DNA from: Geobacillus thermodenitrificans subsp. thermodenitrificans DSM 465
Lineage (GTDB): Bacteria; Bacillota; Bacilli; Bacillales; Anoxybacillaceae
NCBI RefSeq assembly: GCF_000496575.1
Contig: NZ_AYKT01000001.1
Span: forward strand, 124,001-188,000
Reading direction: 5' to 3'
DNA: 64,000 nucleotides
Shown here: positions 57,433 to 64,000 of the stretch, piece by piece
How the letters are laid out: each line of letters starts with the position of its first letter
How positions within the stretch are numbered: position 1 is the stretch's first letter
Notes under the pieces: model-generated
Database searches by the model: none
The model's input: the letters and a program-made list of their open reading frames with translations, nothing else
What the model was told of the DNA's origin: nothing
Program-made: the position numbers and the translations under genes

Positions 57433-58212
57433 GTGCCGCCGAAAGTCGGATTGGCGCTTGGCTCGGGAGGAGCGCGCGGGTTTGCCCATCTTGGTGTATT
57501 GAAAGTATTGGAGCAGGAAGACATTCCGGTGTCCTACTTAGCCGGCAGCAGCATCGGTGCGCTGGTTGCTGTCCTTTATGCGAGCGGCCACGGCCTCAAC
57601 CGGCTTTATCGGCTCGCTAAATCGTTTCGGCGCAACGATTTTCTTGATTGGACAGTACCGAAAATGGGATTAATTGCCGGCGAACGTATCACTGAGTTCA
57701 TCCGTTTGTTGACGAAAGGGAAGCGAATCGAGGATCTTTCTCCGCCGGTGGCGGTTGTCGCCGCCGATTTGCAGACGGGGGAAAAAGTCGTCTTTCGACA
57801 AGGGGAAGCGGCACAGGCGGTGCGGGCAAGCATTTCGATTCCCGGCATTTTTGTGCCGGCTGAGATGGACGGGAGACTACTTGTCGACGGTGGTGTCGTC
57901 GATCGGGTGCCGGTGTCGGTTGCCCGGGCGATGGGGGCGGATATTGTCATCGCCGTCGATGTCGCCCCGCTTAACACGAAAGCGGAAATTACATCGATTG
58001 TTGATGTCATCTGGCAGAGCCTCGACGTTTTGCAAGCCGAGCTCGTCACCTACCGCCAGCTTGCCTCAGACGTGATGATCCGGCCGCGCGTTGAGCGGTA
58101 CAGCTCGCGGGCATTTACACATATTGAGGAAATTATCGCCCACGGTGAGGAAGAAGCGCGGAGACAGATCGGAGCGATCCGCCAAGCGATCGAACAGTGG
58201 AAGGAGCCATAG
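57433..58212 (+). CDS. ylbK: Patatin-like phospholipase family protein YlbK
   Basis: The 259-aa protein is a bacterial patatin-type acyl hydrolase. Oxyanion loop LGSGGARGFAHLGVLK at the start; nucleophile Ser in GSSIGAL (about 41-47); the catalytic Asp in DGGVVDRVPV (about 153-162). The natural substrate is unknown, with lipids likely. GTG 57433 is chosen, 8 nt after GGAGG and matching the B. subtilis YlbK length. ylbL starts 5 nt downstream. Confidence 0.9.
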   Translation: MPPKVGLALGSGGARGFAHLGVLKVLEQEDIPVSYLAGSSIGALVAVLYASGHGLNRLYRLAKSFRRNDFLDWTVPKMGLIAGERITEFIRLLTKGKRIEDLSPPVAVVAADLQTGEKVVFRQGEAAQAVRASISIPGIFVPAEMDGRLLVDGGVVDRVPVSVARAMGADIVIAVDVAPLNTKAEITSIVDVIWQSLDVLQAELVTYRQLASDVMIRPRVERYSSRAFTHIEEIIAHGEEEARRQIGAIRQAIEQWKEP

Positions 58213-58217
58213 CACGA

Positions 58218-59237
58218 ATGAAAAAACGGACGTATATCGCAGCGTTTTTCTTTGGCGCTGTCCTCGCTTTTTTGCTCTTTTTTGTGAAACTGCCATATTA
58301 TGTGATGATGCCAGGAAGTGCGCAATATTTAAAGCCGCTCGTTCATGTCGAAAACGGTGACCGTGATGAGGGAACGTTCATGTTGACGACGGTCCGCATG
58401 GGGCGCGCGAACGTTGTCGCTTACTTGCTCGCCCATATCCGCCCGTTTTATGAGCTGCATCCGGTGGAGGAGATTAAGCAGGAGGGGGAGAGCGATAAAG
58501 AATATACGATGCGCCAGCTCGAGTTGATGGAACAGTCGAAAGAGGCGGCGATCGTCGTGGCTTACCAGCATGCCGGAAAGCCGGTCACGAATGAGGCGAA
58601 AGGCGTGTACGTGATGAGTGTCCTTCCTAATATGCCGGCAGCTGGGCGCCTAGAAGCCGGCGACCGCATTGCTGCGATCGACGGCCAGCCGATTAATACG
58701 TCAGAACAAATCGTGAGCTACGTTCGAGGAAAACAAGCTGGCGATCGTGTTCGCGTCACGTTTATCCGCGACCGGAAGCAGCATGAAGCCGAGCTTGTGC
58801 TGAAGCCGTTTCCGCACCATCCGAATCAAATCGGCCTTGGTGTCACGTTGAGGACAGATTATGACGTCCGCACCGACCCACCGGTGGAAGTCGATTCGGA
58901 ACAAATCGGCGGCCCGTCGGCTGGACTCATGTTTTCACTCGAAATTTATAATCAGCTTGTCGATGAGGATATTACGAAAGGACGGAAAATCGCCGGCACC
59001 GGAACAATTGACATTCATGGAGAAGTGGATCCGATTGGCGGCATTGCGCAAAAAGTCGTGGCGGCTGACCGTGAAGGGGCAGATGTGTTCTTCGCTCCGA
59101 ATGAACATGGTGCGCCGTCGTCGAATTATCGCGAAGCAGTACGGACGGCTAAAAAAATCGGGACGAAAATGAAAATCGTCCCGGTGGATACGTTTGACGA
59201 AGCGATCCGCTATTTGCGTTCCATGCCGGAGAAGTAA
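58218..59237 (+). CDS. ylbL: PDZ-Lon family serine protease YlbL
   Basis: YlbL (339 aa) is a membrane-anchored protease. An N-terminal membrane segment (about 7-27), a PDZ domain (about 125-200, [21 protein letters not shown]) and a C-terminal Lon-type protease domain (about 220-335) with catalytic Ser in [12 protein letters not shown] and Lys in [15 protein letters not shown]. subtilis YlbL degrades the DNA-damage checkpoint protein YneA. AAGGAG precedes ATG 58218. The end overlaps tmcAL by 28 nt on the opposite strand. Confidence 0.93.
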   Translation: MKKRTYIAAFFFGAVLAFLLFFVKLPYYVMMPGSAQYLKPLVHVENGDRDEGTFMLTTVRMGRANVVAYLLAHIRPFYELHPVEEIKQEGESDKEYTMRQLELMEQSKEAAIVVAYQHAGKPVTNEAKGVYVMSVLPNMPAAGRLEAGDRIAAIDGQPINTSEQIVSYVRGKQAGDRVRVTFIRDRKQHEAELVLKPFPHHPNQIGLGVTLRTDYDVRTDPPVEVDSEQIGGPSAGLMFSLEIYNQLVDEDITKGRKIAGTGTIDIHGEVDPIGGIAQKVVAADREGADVFFAPNEHGAPSSNYREAVRTAKKIGTKMKIVPVDTFDEAIRYLRSMPEK

Positions 59238-60430
59238 ATGGGCGCCGTCGCGTATTCTTCCTTCAGTGCGGCGCTGTATAACGGCTCAGGAAAGGCGGCA
59301 GTGTAGACGGCTGTCGCCCTTTTTTCTTGCTCATACAGCGGATCGCCGTTCAGTTTGGCAGCTTTGGCAATGAGCGGCAATGCCAGCTCTTTTTTCACCT
59401 GCTGCAAGTAGCGGCGTCCGGTTTCATTCATGCCGAGCAACCGGATGTACGTCGGAGCGGCCGCCTTGTTTTGTTCCTCTTTTGTGAAATTCGTCAACAC
59501 ATGCACGCACAGGCGCTGCAGTCTCGTCCATGTGTACCGTTTCGTTTTTGTTGCGGCGATGAAAGCAGCAAACGTTTCGGCGCTGGCAATTTTTTGCTTC
59601 AGCCGGTATTCGATGCCTTCCTCCACCCCGGCGATGCGGCGTAGGTCTTCTTCACTGGATGTCAGCAGACGATATTTCAGCAGCGGAAAATACGCCTCCC
59701 AATCATGCCAGCGTCCGTACGTCAGCCGGTATTGCTGCAGCTGTTCGGCGGTGGTGGACGGGATGTACGCGGCGATTCGTTCTAGCTGCCCTGTTTGCCT
59801 GAGCACTTTCCGCAAGCTGGTCGCGCTGGCGATGGATGAGTGGGAAAACGATTCGTCATGATATCCGGCCGCCAGACGAGGGATGGTACGCGGCACAATT
59901 GCCAGCTTGTTTTGCCAAATCGCTTTTACGTACGCAAATCCAAGCACATTGTTCGGTTTGGATAAGTCGAGTGCATCGGAATCGAGCTGCCGCCACGCCT
60001 CGGCGTTCGCTTTCGGGAAGCTTTGCCCGCGTGCAAGCTCAGAACGGACAAGGGAGTCAAACTTCTCCTTATGCTGAAACCATGTTTTGGCGGCAGTCAA
60101 AAAGGCGGCAATGTCCCCGGATTCGCTACCAAAGCAAAGTTCTTGGCACCCGAGGGCATCAAGCAGCCGCACCGCCCCGTGTGCAAATTGTTCTGCCGCT
60201 TGGACAGCGAATACGTACGGCAGCTCGATGACGATATCAACGCCTGCCGCCAGCGCCATTTTCGTCCGCGCCCATTTCGAAACGATGGCCGGTTCGCCGC
60301 GTTGCAGGAAATTCCCGCTCATGACGGCAATAAGGCAATCCGCCGCGGTTTTTGCCTTCGTCTCTTGCAAGTGGTGCCAATGGCCGTTATGAAACGGATT
60401 GTATTCAACGATGATGCCGACGGCTTTCAT
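59210..60430 (-). CDS. tmcAL: tRNA(Met) cytidine acetate ligase TmcAL
   Basis: TmcAL (406 aa, YlbM) makes N4-acetylcytidine at the wobble base of elongator tRNA-Met from acetate and ATP. The nucleotidyltransferase motif is [14 protein letters not shown] (HxGH) at residues 8-21, then [18 protein letters not shown], and a downstream [12 protein letters not shown] 60430 follows GGGGAGAG; the in-frame region upstream to 60817 is not conserved. A leader ORF ends on this ATG (ATGA overlap). The 3' end overlaps ylbL. Confidence 0.93.
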   Translation of the reverse strand: MKAVGIIVEYNPFHNGHWHHLQETKAKTAADCLIAVMSGNFLQRGEPAIVSKWARTKMALAAGVDIVIELPYVFAVQAAEQFAHGAVRLLDALGCQELCFGSESGDIAAFLTAAKTWFQHKEKFDSLVRSELARGQSFPKANAEAWRQLDSDALDLSKPNNVLGFAYVKAIWQNKLAIVPRTIPRLAAGYHDESFSHSSIASATSLRKVLRQTGQLERIAAYIPSTTAEQLQQYRLTYGRWHDWEAYFPLLKYRLLTSSEEDLRRIAGVEEGIEYRLKQKIASAETFAAFIAATKTKRYTWTRLQRLCVHVLTNFTKEEQNKAAAPTYIRLLGMNETGRRYLQQVKKELALPLIAKAAKLNGDPLYEQEKRATAVYTAAFPEPLYSAALKEEYATAPIYFSGMERK

Positions 60431-60486
60431 GGCCGCTCTCCCCAACAGAATACATGCCGCCCGATATGAAAATGATCGTTGATCAA
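60427..60486 (-). CDS. Possible leader peptide overlapping tmcAL
   Basis: A 19-codon frame [19 protein letters not shown] starts with TTG 60486, 8 nt behind the strong site AGGAGGTG, and its TGA overlaps the tmcAL ATG. This is the arrangement of translationally coupled leader ORFs. His, Cys and Trp are over-represented. No homologue is known to me. Confidence 0.4.
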   Translation of the reverse strand: MINDHFHIGRHVFCWGERP

Positions 60487-60723
60487 TGGCCACACCTCCT
60501 ATATGTAATCTAGTATGGAATAAGCAGTAGCAGAGTTCAACTGTGAGTATGGGGAGGAAGTTTACAAAATAACCGTTGACAAGCAGCCGCGCGGTGTCGA
60601 CTTTTGCACCGTTGCCAACAGACAGGGGCATGCCAACAGTGAAATTTGGAAATGATGGGAGTATGCCTTTCCTTTTGCTTCGTTTCTCTTTTTTGAAGGC
60701 TGTATGGTTGTAAAGAAAAAACA

Positions 60724-60752
60724 TTGACAAAAATAGAAACGGAACGTATAAT
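60724..60752 (+). promoter_or_regulatory. Consensus sigma-A promoter of ylbN-rpmF
   Basis: Perfect TTGACA (60724-60729), 17-nt spacer and perfect TATAAT (60747-60752), 26 nt before ylbN. The 240 bases between this and the tmcAL leader ORF hold nothing I can support. Confidence 0.88.
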
Positions 60753-60778
60753 TTTATTCGTTGCCTTGAGGTGATCAT

Positions 60779-61321
60779 ATGAAATGGACGGTTCAACAGC
60801 TTCGTCGTTTTCAGCATAAGGAAATGACGATTGACGAGACGATCGATGTGTCTGATTTAAAGCAAATCGACACGTTGATCCGCGATATTTCATTGGTTCG
60901 TGTCCAAGGAAAAGCGGACATCGGTTCGACAAAGTTTACGTTTCACTTGACGCTGTCAGGGACGATGGTATTGCCGTGTTCCCGGACGCTCGTTGATGTG
61001 GAATATCCGTTTTCCATCGAGACAACGGAAGTGTTTTTGGCCGACGGTGGTGACTTTGTCGAAACCGACGACGATATCCATGTCGTAACCGGGGAAACCA
61101 TTGATTTGAATCCGATTATTCGTGAACTCATTTTGCTTGAAATCCCGTTGCAACTCATTGCTAATGATCCGGACGCTGACGGAGCGCCGCAGCACGGGGA
61201 AGGATGGGACGTTCTCTCGGAAGAGCAATGGGAGAAGGCGATGGAAGAACAAGCAGAGAACAAAGTCGATCCTCGTCTAGCAGGGTTGGCCAAGTTTTTT
61301 GAAGAGAAAAACAAGGAATGA
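60779..61321 (+). CDS. ylbN: YceD/DUF177 protein YlbN
   Basis: The 180-aa acidic protein is the DUF177 (YceD, RNA-accumulation) protein that precedes rpmF in most bacteria. It has [19 protein letters not shown] and [33 protein letters not shown], and ends with [14 protein letters not shown] role in 23S rRNA/50S assembly is reported for family members. GAGGTGATC precedes the ATG. It has a consensus promoter and is likely co-transcribed with rpmF. Confidence 0.92.
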   Translation: MKWTVQQLRRFQHKEMTIDETIDVSDLKQIDTLIRDISLVRVQGKADIGSTKFTFHLTLSGTMVLPCSRTLVDVEYPFSIETTEVFLADGGDFVETDDDIHVVTGETIDLNPIIRELILLEIPLQLIANDPDADGAPQHGEGWDVLSEEQWEKAMEEQAENKVDPRLAGLAKFFEEKNKE

Positions 61322-61385
61322 CATTTACCGGCGTTGCCGGTCGATGGCGCCGGCGAAATGCGCACCGTCCGGCAGCTGCCTTGTT

Positions 61386-61432
61386 TGCCGGCCGACGGGC
61401 GGCTCGAACAAGCGGCCGCCCGCTTGCTGGCA
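61386..61432 (+). promoter_or_regulatory. Long hairpin in the ylbN-rpmF spacer
   Basis: TGCCGGC (61386-61392) pairs with GCTGGCA (61426-61432), and GGGCGGC (61397-61403) with GCCGCCC (61415-61421). This GC-rich fold ends 39 nt before rpmF. It has no T-run and could be an RNA-processing or protein-binding leader. Other GCCGGC-type repeats fill 61322-61385. Confidence 0.5.
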
Positions 61433-61470
61433 TCGATAAGCTGAATGTGCCAGACAAGGAGGTGGGAACG

Positions 61471-61644
61471 ATGGCAGTACCTTTTAGAAGAACATCGAAA
61501 ACGAGAAAAAGACTGCGCCGTACACACTTTAAACTGCAAGTGCCAGGCATGGTTCAATGCCCGAACTGCGGTGAATGGAAGTTGGCGCACCGTGTCTGCA
61601 AAGCATGCGGAACGTACAAAGGAAGAGATGTCGTCAACAAATAA
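61471..61644 (+). CDS. rpmF: 50S ribosomal protein L32
   Basis: The 57-aa protein is L32 with zinc-binding cysteines (CPNC and CKAC), starting [19 protein letters not shown], then the GRDVVNK end. It is the zinc-requiring C+ form. CAAGGAGGTGG precedes ATG 61471. A terminator follows. Confidence 0.97.
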   Translation: MAVPFRRTSKTRKRLRRTHFKLQVPGMVQCPNCGEWKLAHRVCKACGTYKGRDVVNK

Positions 61645-61660
61645 TCGCCGACATCACGCG

Positions 61661-61692
61661 AAAGGCTGTCCGAAAATAGGGCAGCCTTTTTA
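61661..61692 (+). terminator. Terminator of rpmF
   Basis: AAAGGCTGTCC (61661-61671) pairs with GGGCAGCCTTT (61679-61689), one G-U pair, then T. Confidence 0.88.
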
Positions 61693-61800
61693 TTATATGG
61701 AGGAAACAATGCCGTTTTGTCCGTGGACTCGTTTTTTCGTCACGGGGCAGGAAAACGGCGCATGCATGCCCAATTTATCATACGAAAGGGGAGACATGGT

Positions 61801-62556
61801 ATGGAAGCCATAGTGGAGCATTATAACGGTATCGCGCTGTTTACGATTTGCCGCCCCGAAAGGCGCAACGCGATCAACTTTGCTGTGATGCATGCCCTTG
61901 AACAGGCAATGGAGCAAGCGGCGGCCGATGACAAAGTGAAAGTGTTCGCCATTACCGGCGCCGGCGACGAGGCCTTTTGTTCCGGCGGCGATTTAAGAGA
62001 GTTCGGACATTTGCGCGGCGCGGAGGCAAAACAAATGCTTAGGCGCATGGGGGAGTTGTTGTACAAACTACTGACGTTTCCGAAACCGACAGCAGCGCTT
62101 GTCAACGGAACGGCAATGGGAGGGGGCTGCGAGTTGGCGACCGCCTGTGATTTCCGCTTTGTCAAGGAAGGGAGTCGAATTGGGTTCGTTCAAGGCCGGC
62201 TTGGTATTACAACCGGCTGGGGCGGCGCGTCCATGCTGTTTGAAAAGCTTCCGTATGCGCGGGCACTCGACTTGTTGTTGCGCGCTGAGCCGATGGCGGC
62301 TGAGGAGATGGCAATGTGCGGCTGGGCTGATGCGGTTCTGTCGGCGGATCGTTGGTGTGAACAGTGGCAAGCGCGGCTTGCTCCCTATACAGCGCGGTCG
62401 CTTGCTGTCTTGCAAGCCTATAAGGCTGTGGCAGGCGAAAAATGGCGAATGACTTGGTTTCGTGAGCAATTTTTCGCCGAAATCGATCGGTGTGCTGGGC
62501 TTTGGGGATCGGCTGAGCATGAACAGGCATTGCGTCCTTTTTTGCGCAAGAAGTAA
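61801..62556 (+). CDS. Enoyl-CoA hydratase/isomerase family protein
   Basis: The 251-aa protein has the crotonase fold with the oxyanion-hole segments AFCSGGDLREF and NGTAMGGGCELATACD (Glu kept). The second catalytic Glu of true hydratases, normally in a PE-x-x-LG context, is missing: the segment reads IGFVQGRLGITTGWGG. The protein may be a decarboxylase, thioesterase or isomerase of the superfamily; exact activity is unknown. ATG 61801 follows AAAGGGGAGA. B. subtilis has no gene here between rpmF and ylbO that I recall. Confidence 0.85.
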   Translation: MEAIVEHYNGIALFTICRPERRNAINFAVMHALEQAMEQAAADDKVKVFAITGAGDEAFCSGGDLREFGHLRGAEAKQMLRRMGELLYKLLTFPKPTAALVNGTAMGGGCELATACDFRFVKEGSRIGFVQGRLGITTGWGGASMLFEKLPYARALDLLLRAEPMAAEEMAMCGWADAVLSADRWCEQWQARLAPYTARSLAVLQAYKAVAGEKWRMTWFREQFFAEIDRCAGLWGSAEHEQALRPFLRKK

Positions 62557-62626
62557 TTTTTTCCTTCTACCGTTTCTATTAGCCGCATACATATAATGAC
62601 AAAGCGGCAATAAGGAGGGGAAGGAG

Positions 62627-63205
62627 ATGACGGGAGTACGCCAAGACGCATGGACGAAAGAAGAGGATGAACTGCTTGCTAACGTCGTCCTTGAGTATAT
62701 TCGTACAGGCGGCACCCAACTGGAAGCGTTCGCCGAAGTAGGGCGGCGCTTGTCGCGGACGGCCGCGGCATGCGGATTTCGCTGGAACTCATATGTTCGC
62801 AAGCAGTATAAAGAGGAAATTGAGCAGGCGAAACAGGAGAGGAAAACGAGAAAAAAAGAAACGGCATCCGAAAAAGATGGCAGGGGGCAACCGGAAATGG
62901 AAGCGGCGGTTGAGAGTAAGCTGTCATGGGCGGAGGTGTTGGCCTTTTTGCAAGCTGAAGGGCAAAAGGCGCGCGAGATCCGACGGACAGCTGATGAAAA
63001 CCGGGCGTTAAAAAACGATATGGAACAGCTGCAGCAAATGGTTACAAAATTACAAATGGAAAAAGAAGCGCTGCAAAAACAGCTGGCGGCTGTTCAAGAG
63101 GAGTATAAAACCCTGCTCACCATTATGGAGCGAGCGCGAAAAATGATGACAGGATCGGAAAAACAAGTGGAACAAACAGCAGCTGAGGGTGTCGGTGAGG
63201 GATAA
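62627..63205 (+). CDS. gerR: RsfA-family transcriptional regulator (GerR/YlbO)
   Basis: The 192-aa protein has a Myb/SANT-like DNA-binding region at the start (AWTKEEDELLANVVLEYI, then SRTAAACGFRWNSYVRKQY), a basic-acidic middle and a long C-terminal coiled coil (about 110-180). It is the orthologue of YlbO/GerR, a sigma-E-dependent regulator that helps turn off sigma-E-controlled genes in the mother cell and promotes others. AAGGAGGGGAAGGAG precedes the ATG. RsfA-type proteins are specific for spore formers. Confidence 0.88.
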   Translation: MTGVRQDAWTKEEDELLANVVLEYIRTGGTQLEAFAEVGRRLSRTAAACGFRWNSYVRKQYKEEIEQAKQERKTRKKETASEKDGRGQPEMEAAVESKLSWAEVLAFLQAEGQKAREIRRTADENRALKNDMEQLQQMVTKLQMEKEALQKQLAAVQEEYKTLLTIMERARKMMTGSEKQVEQTAAEGVGEG

Positions 63206-63233
63206 AAAGCTGGCTTTTTAGCCGGCTTTTTTT
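63206..63233 (+). terminator. Terminator of gerR
   Basis: AAAGCTGGCT pairs with AGCCGGCTTT (one G-U pair) around a TTTT loop, then T. Confidence 0.85.
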
Positions 63234-63302
63234 CTTAACGGACTAAGAAGACATTTGCTAAAATAAGGCTAGCGTGACTGTGCTAGAAAGCGGGGGAGAG
63301 GC

Positions 63303-64000
63303 ATGAACATTGGCATTGTCGGCGGCGGGGCGGTTGGACTGCTGCTTGCCGCCTATCTCGGGCAGCGCCACGAGGTAACAGTTTATACGAGACGCTTGTC
63401 CCAAGCTGAGCAGCTTGCCAAGTGTGGCGTTGCGCTGAAAAAAGATGGGAAAACAGAGGTTGTAGCGGTTCGAGCGCAGCCGTTTGCTGGGGCGGAGCTC
63501 GTTGAGCCGCTTGTGTTCGTGACCGTCAAACAATATGATATCGCAGCTGTTTGCGCACAACCCGATTCGTTTCGCTGCGTCCGCACGCTTGTGTTTTTGC
63601 AAAACGGCATGGGCCACATTGAAAAGCTATCCGCTTTTGCTGATAAAAACGTCATCGTCGGTGTCGTAGAGCATGGCGCACTGAAGCTTGACGACCGGAC
63701 GGTAGTACATACAGGGGTTGGCAAGTTAACGCTCGCATCGTTGTACGGTGCTCCTGCTATGGCCGCCGAATTGTCTGGGGACAGTGATTTTCCAATTGAA
63801 TGGGCGGATGATTGGGAGCGGGTTCTTGTCGACAAGCTCATCGTTAATGCGGTCATCAACCCGCTTACGGCGCTCTTGCAGGTAAAAAACGGGGCACTCC
63901 TTGAGGTGGCGCCGTATCGGGACATGATGGCGCAGTTGTTTGATGAAGTGAGACAAGTGTTGCCGCTTCATAGTGCCGAGCAGGCGTGGCAACGCATTGT
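63303..64000 (+). CDS. panE: 2-dehydropantoate 2-reductase (partial)
   Basis: This frame begins MNIGIVGGGAVGLLLAAYLG and runs off the window without a stop; 232 codons are visible of about 300. The Rossmann motif GxGxxG is at residues 7-12. Family-typical VTVKQYD, LVFLQNGMGHIEKL and the catalytic Lys in VLVDKLIVNAVINPLTAL are present. It reduces 2-dehydropantoate to pantoate in pantothenate synthesis (YlbQ group). GCGGGGGAGAGG precedes ATG 63303. Confidence 0.9.
   Translation, partial: MNIGIVGGGAVGLLLAAYLGQRHEVTVYTRRLSQAEQLAKCGVALKKDGKTEVVAVRAQPFAGAELVEPLVFVTVKQYDIAAVCAQPDSFRCVRTLVFLQNGMGHIEKLSAFADKNVIVGVVEHGALKLDDRTVVHTGVGKLTLASLYGAPAMAAELSGDSDFPIEWADDWERVLVDKLIVNAVINPLTALLQVKNGALLEVAPYRDMMAQLFDEVRQVLPLHSAEQAWQRI

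Noticed and set aside
60431-60817. N-terminal extension of tmcAL
   Set aside because: Non-conserved; ATG 60430 has a ribosome-binding site and the HxGH motif at the expected distance.

Overview
The window is a stretch of core chromosome from a thermophilic Bacillaceae bacterium, almost certainly Geobacillus. From memory the pyruvate dehydrogenase subunits and peptide deformylase look nearly identical to the Geobacillus stearothermophilus proteins. Gene order follows Bacillus subtilis (ykyB-ykuE-ykuF-ykuI-abbA-ykuL-ykuM-ykuQRS-ykuUV, ktrC-rnjA-rpoY-ykrA-defB-pdhABCD-SR1-speA, yktA-suhB-ylaF to ylaO, pyc-ctaABCDEFG, ylbA to ylbQ) with some genes lost and a few small lineage-specific genes inserted. 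I saw no rRNA, tRNA, CRISPR array, prophage, intact insertion sequence or defence island. Genus and synteny are inferred from recalled sequences, not from a search.

Left part (1-15.3 kb): CorA magnesium transporter, a DUF1906 protein, a possible IS200/IS605 right-end relic, a GGDEF protein followed in frame by a decayed receiver domain, YkyB, Tat-exported phosphoesterase YkuE, dienoyl-CoA reductase FadH, the degenerate EAL protein YkuI, AbrB antirepressor AbbA, c-di-AMP sensor DarB, a TSUP permease, CcpC with a good operator, the acetyl-DAP lysine genes dapH-dapL, ykuS, a peroxiredoxin/thioredoxin pair (ykuU, ykuV) and potassium-uptake subunit KtrC.

Middle part (15.3-41.6 kb): RNase J1 and RNA polymerase epsilon (rnjA, rpoY), HAD phosphatase YkrA, peptide deformylase, the pdhABCD operon, the dual-function small RNA SR1 with its peptide SR1P, speA, a nitronate monooxygenase, small conserved genes, inositol monophosphatase, GTPase TypA, the yla cluster including PIN-PhoH protein YlaK and YlaN, the SEDS protein FtsW and pyruvate carboxylase. 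PdhABCD and Pyc feed pyruvate into acetyl-CoA and oxaloacetate. CcpC, a possible CcpA cre site and SR1 point to carbon-flux control.

Right part (41.6-64 kb): the caa3 oxidase locus (ctaA divergent from ctaBCDEF, then ctaG and a DUF420 protein), an Asp23-like gene, and the ylb cluster: YlbA-E, RicF, YlbG, RsmD, CoaD, YlbJ, YlbK, YlbL, TmcAL, YlbN, ribosomal protein L32, a CoA-hydratase-family protein, GerR/RsfA and the 5' part of panE, which runs off the window. Several genes are sporulation-linked (YlaJ, YlbD, YlbJ, GerR).

The most interesting observations are small: SR1/SR1P, the decayed receiver domain behind the GGDEF gene, a possible omega-RNA relic, a leader ORF coupled to tmcAL, a tiny cationic ORF upstream of rpoY, hairpins over the ykuS and rpmF leaders, and three known c-di-AMP-linked proteins in one window.
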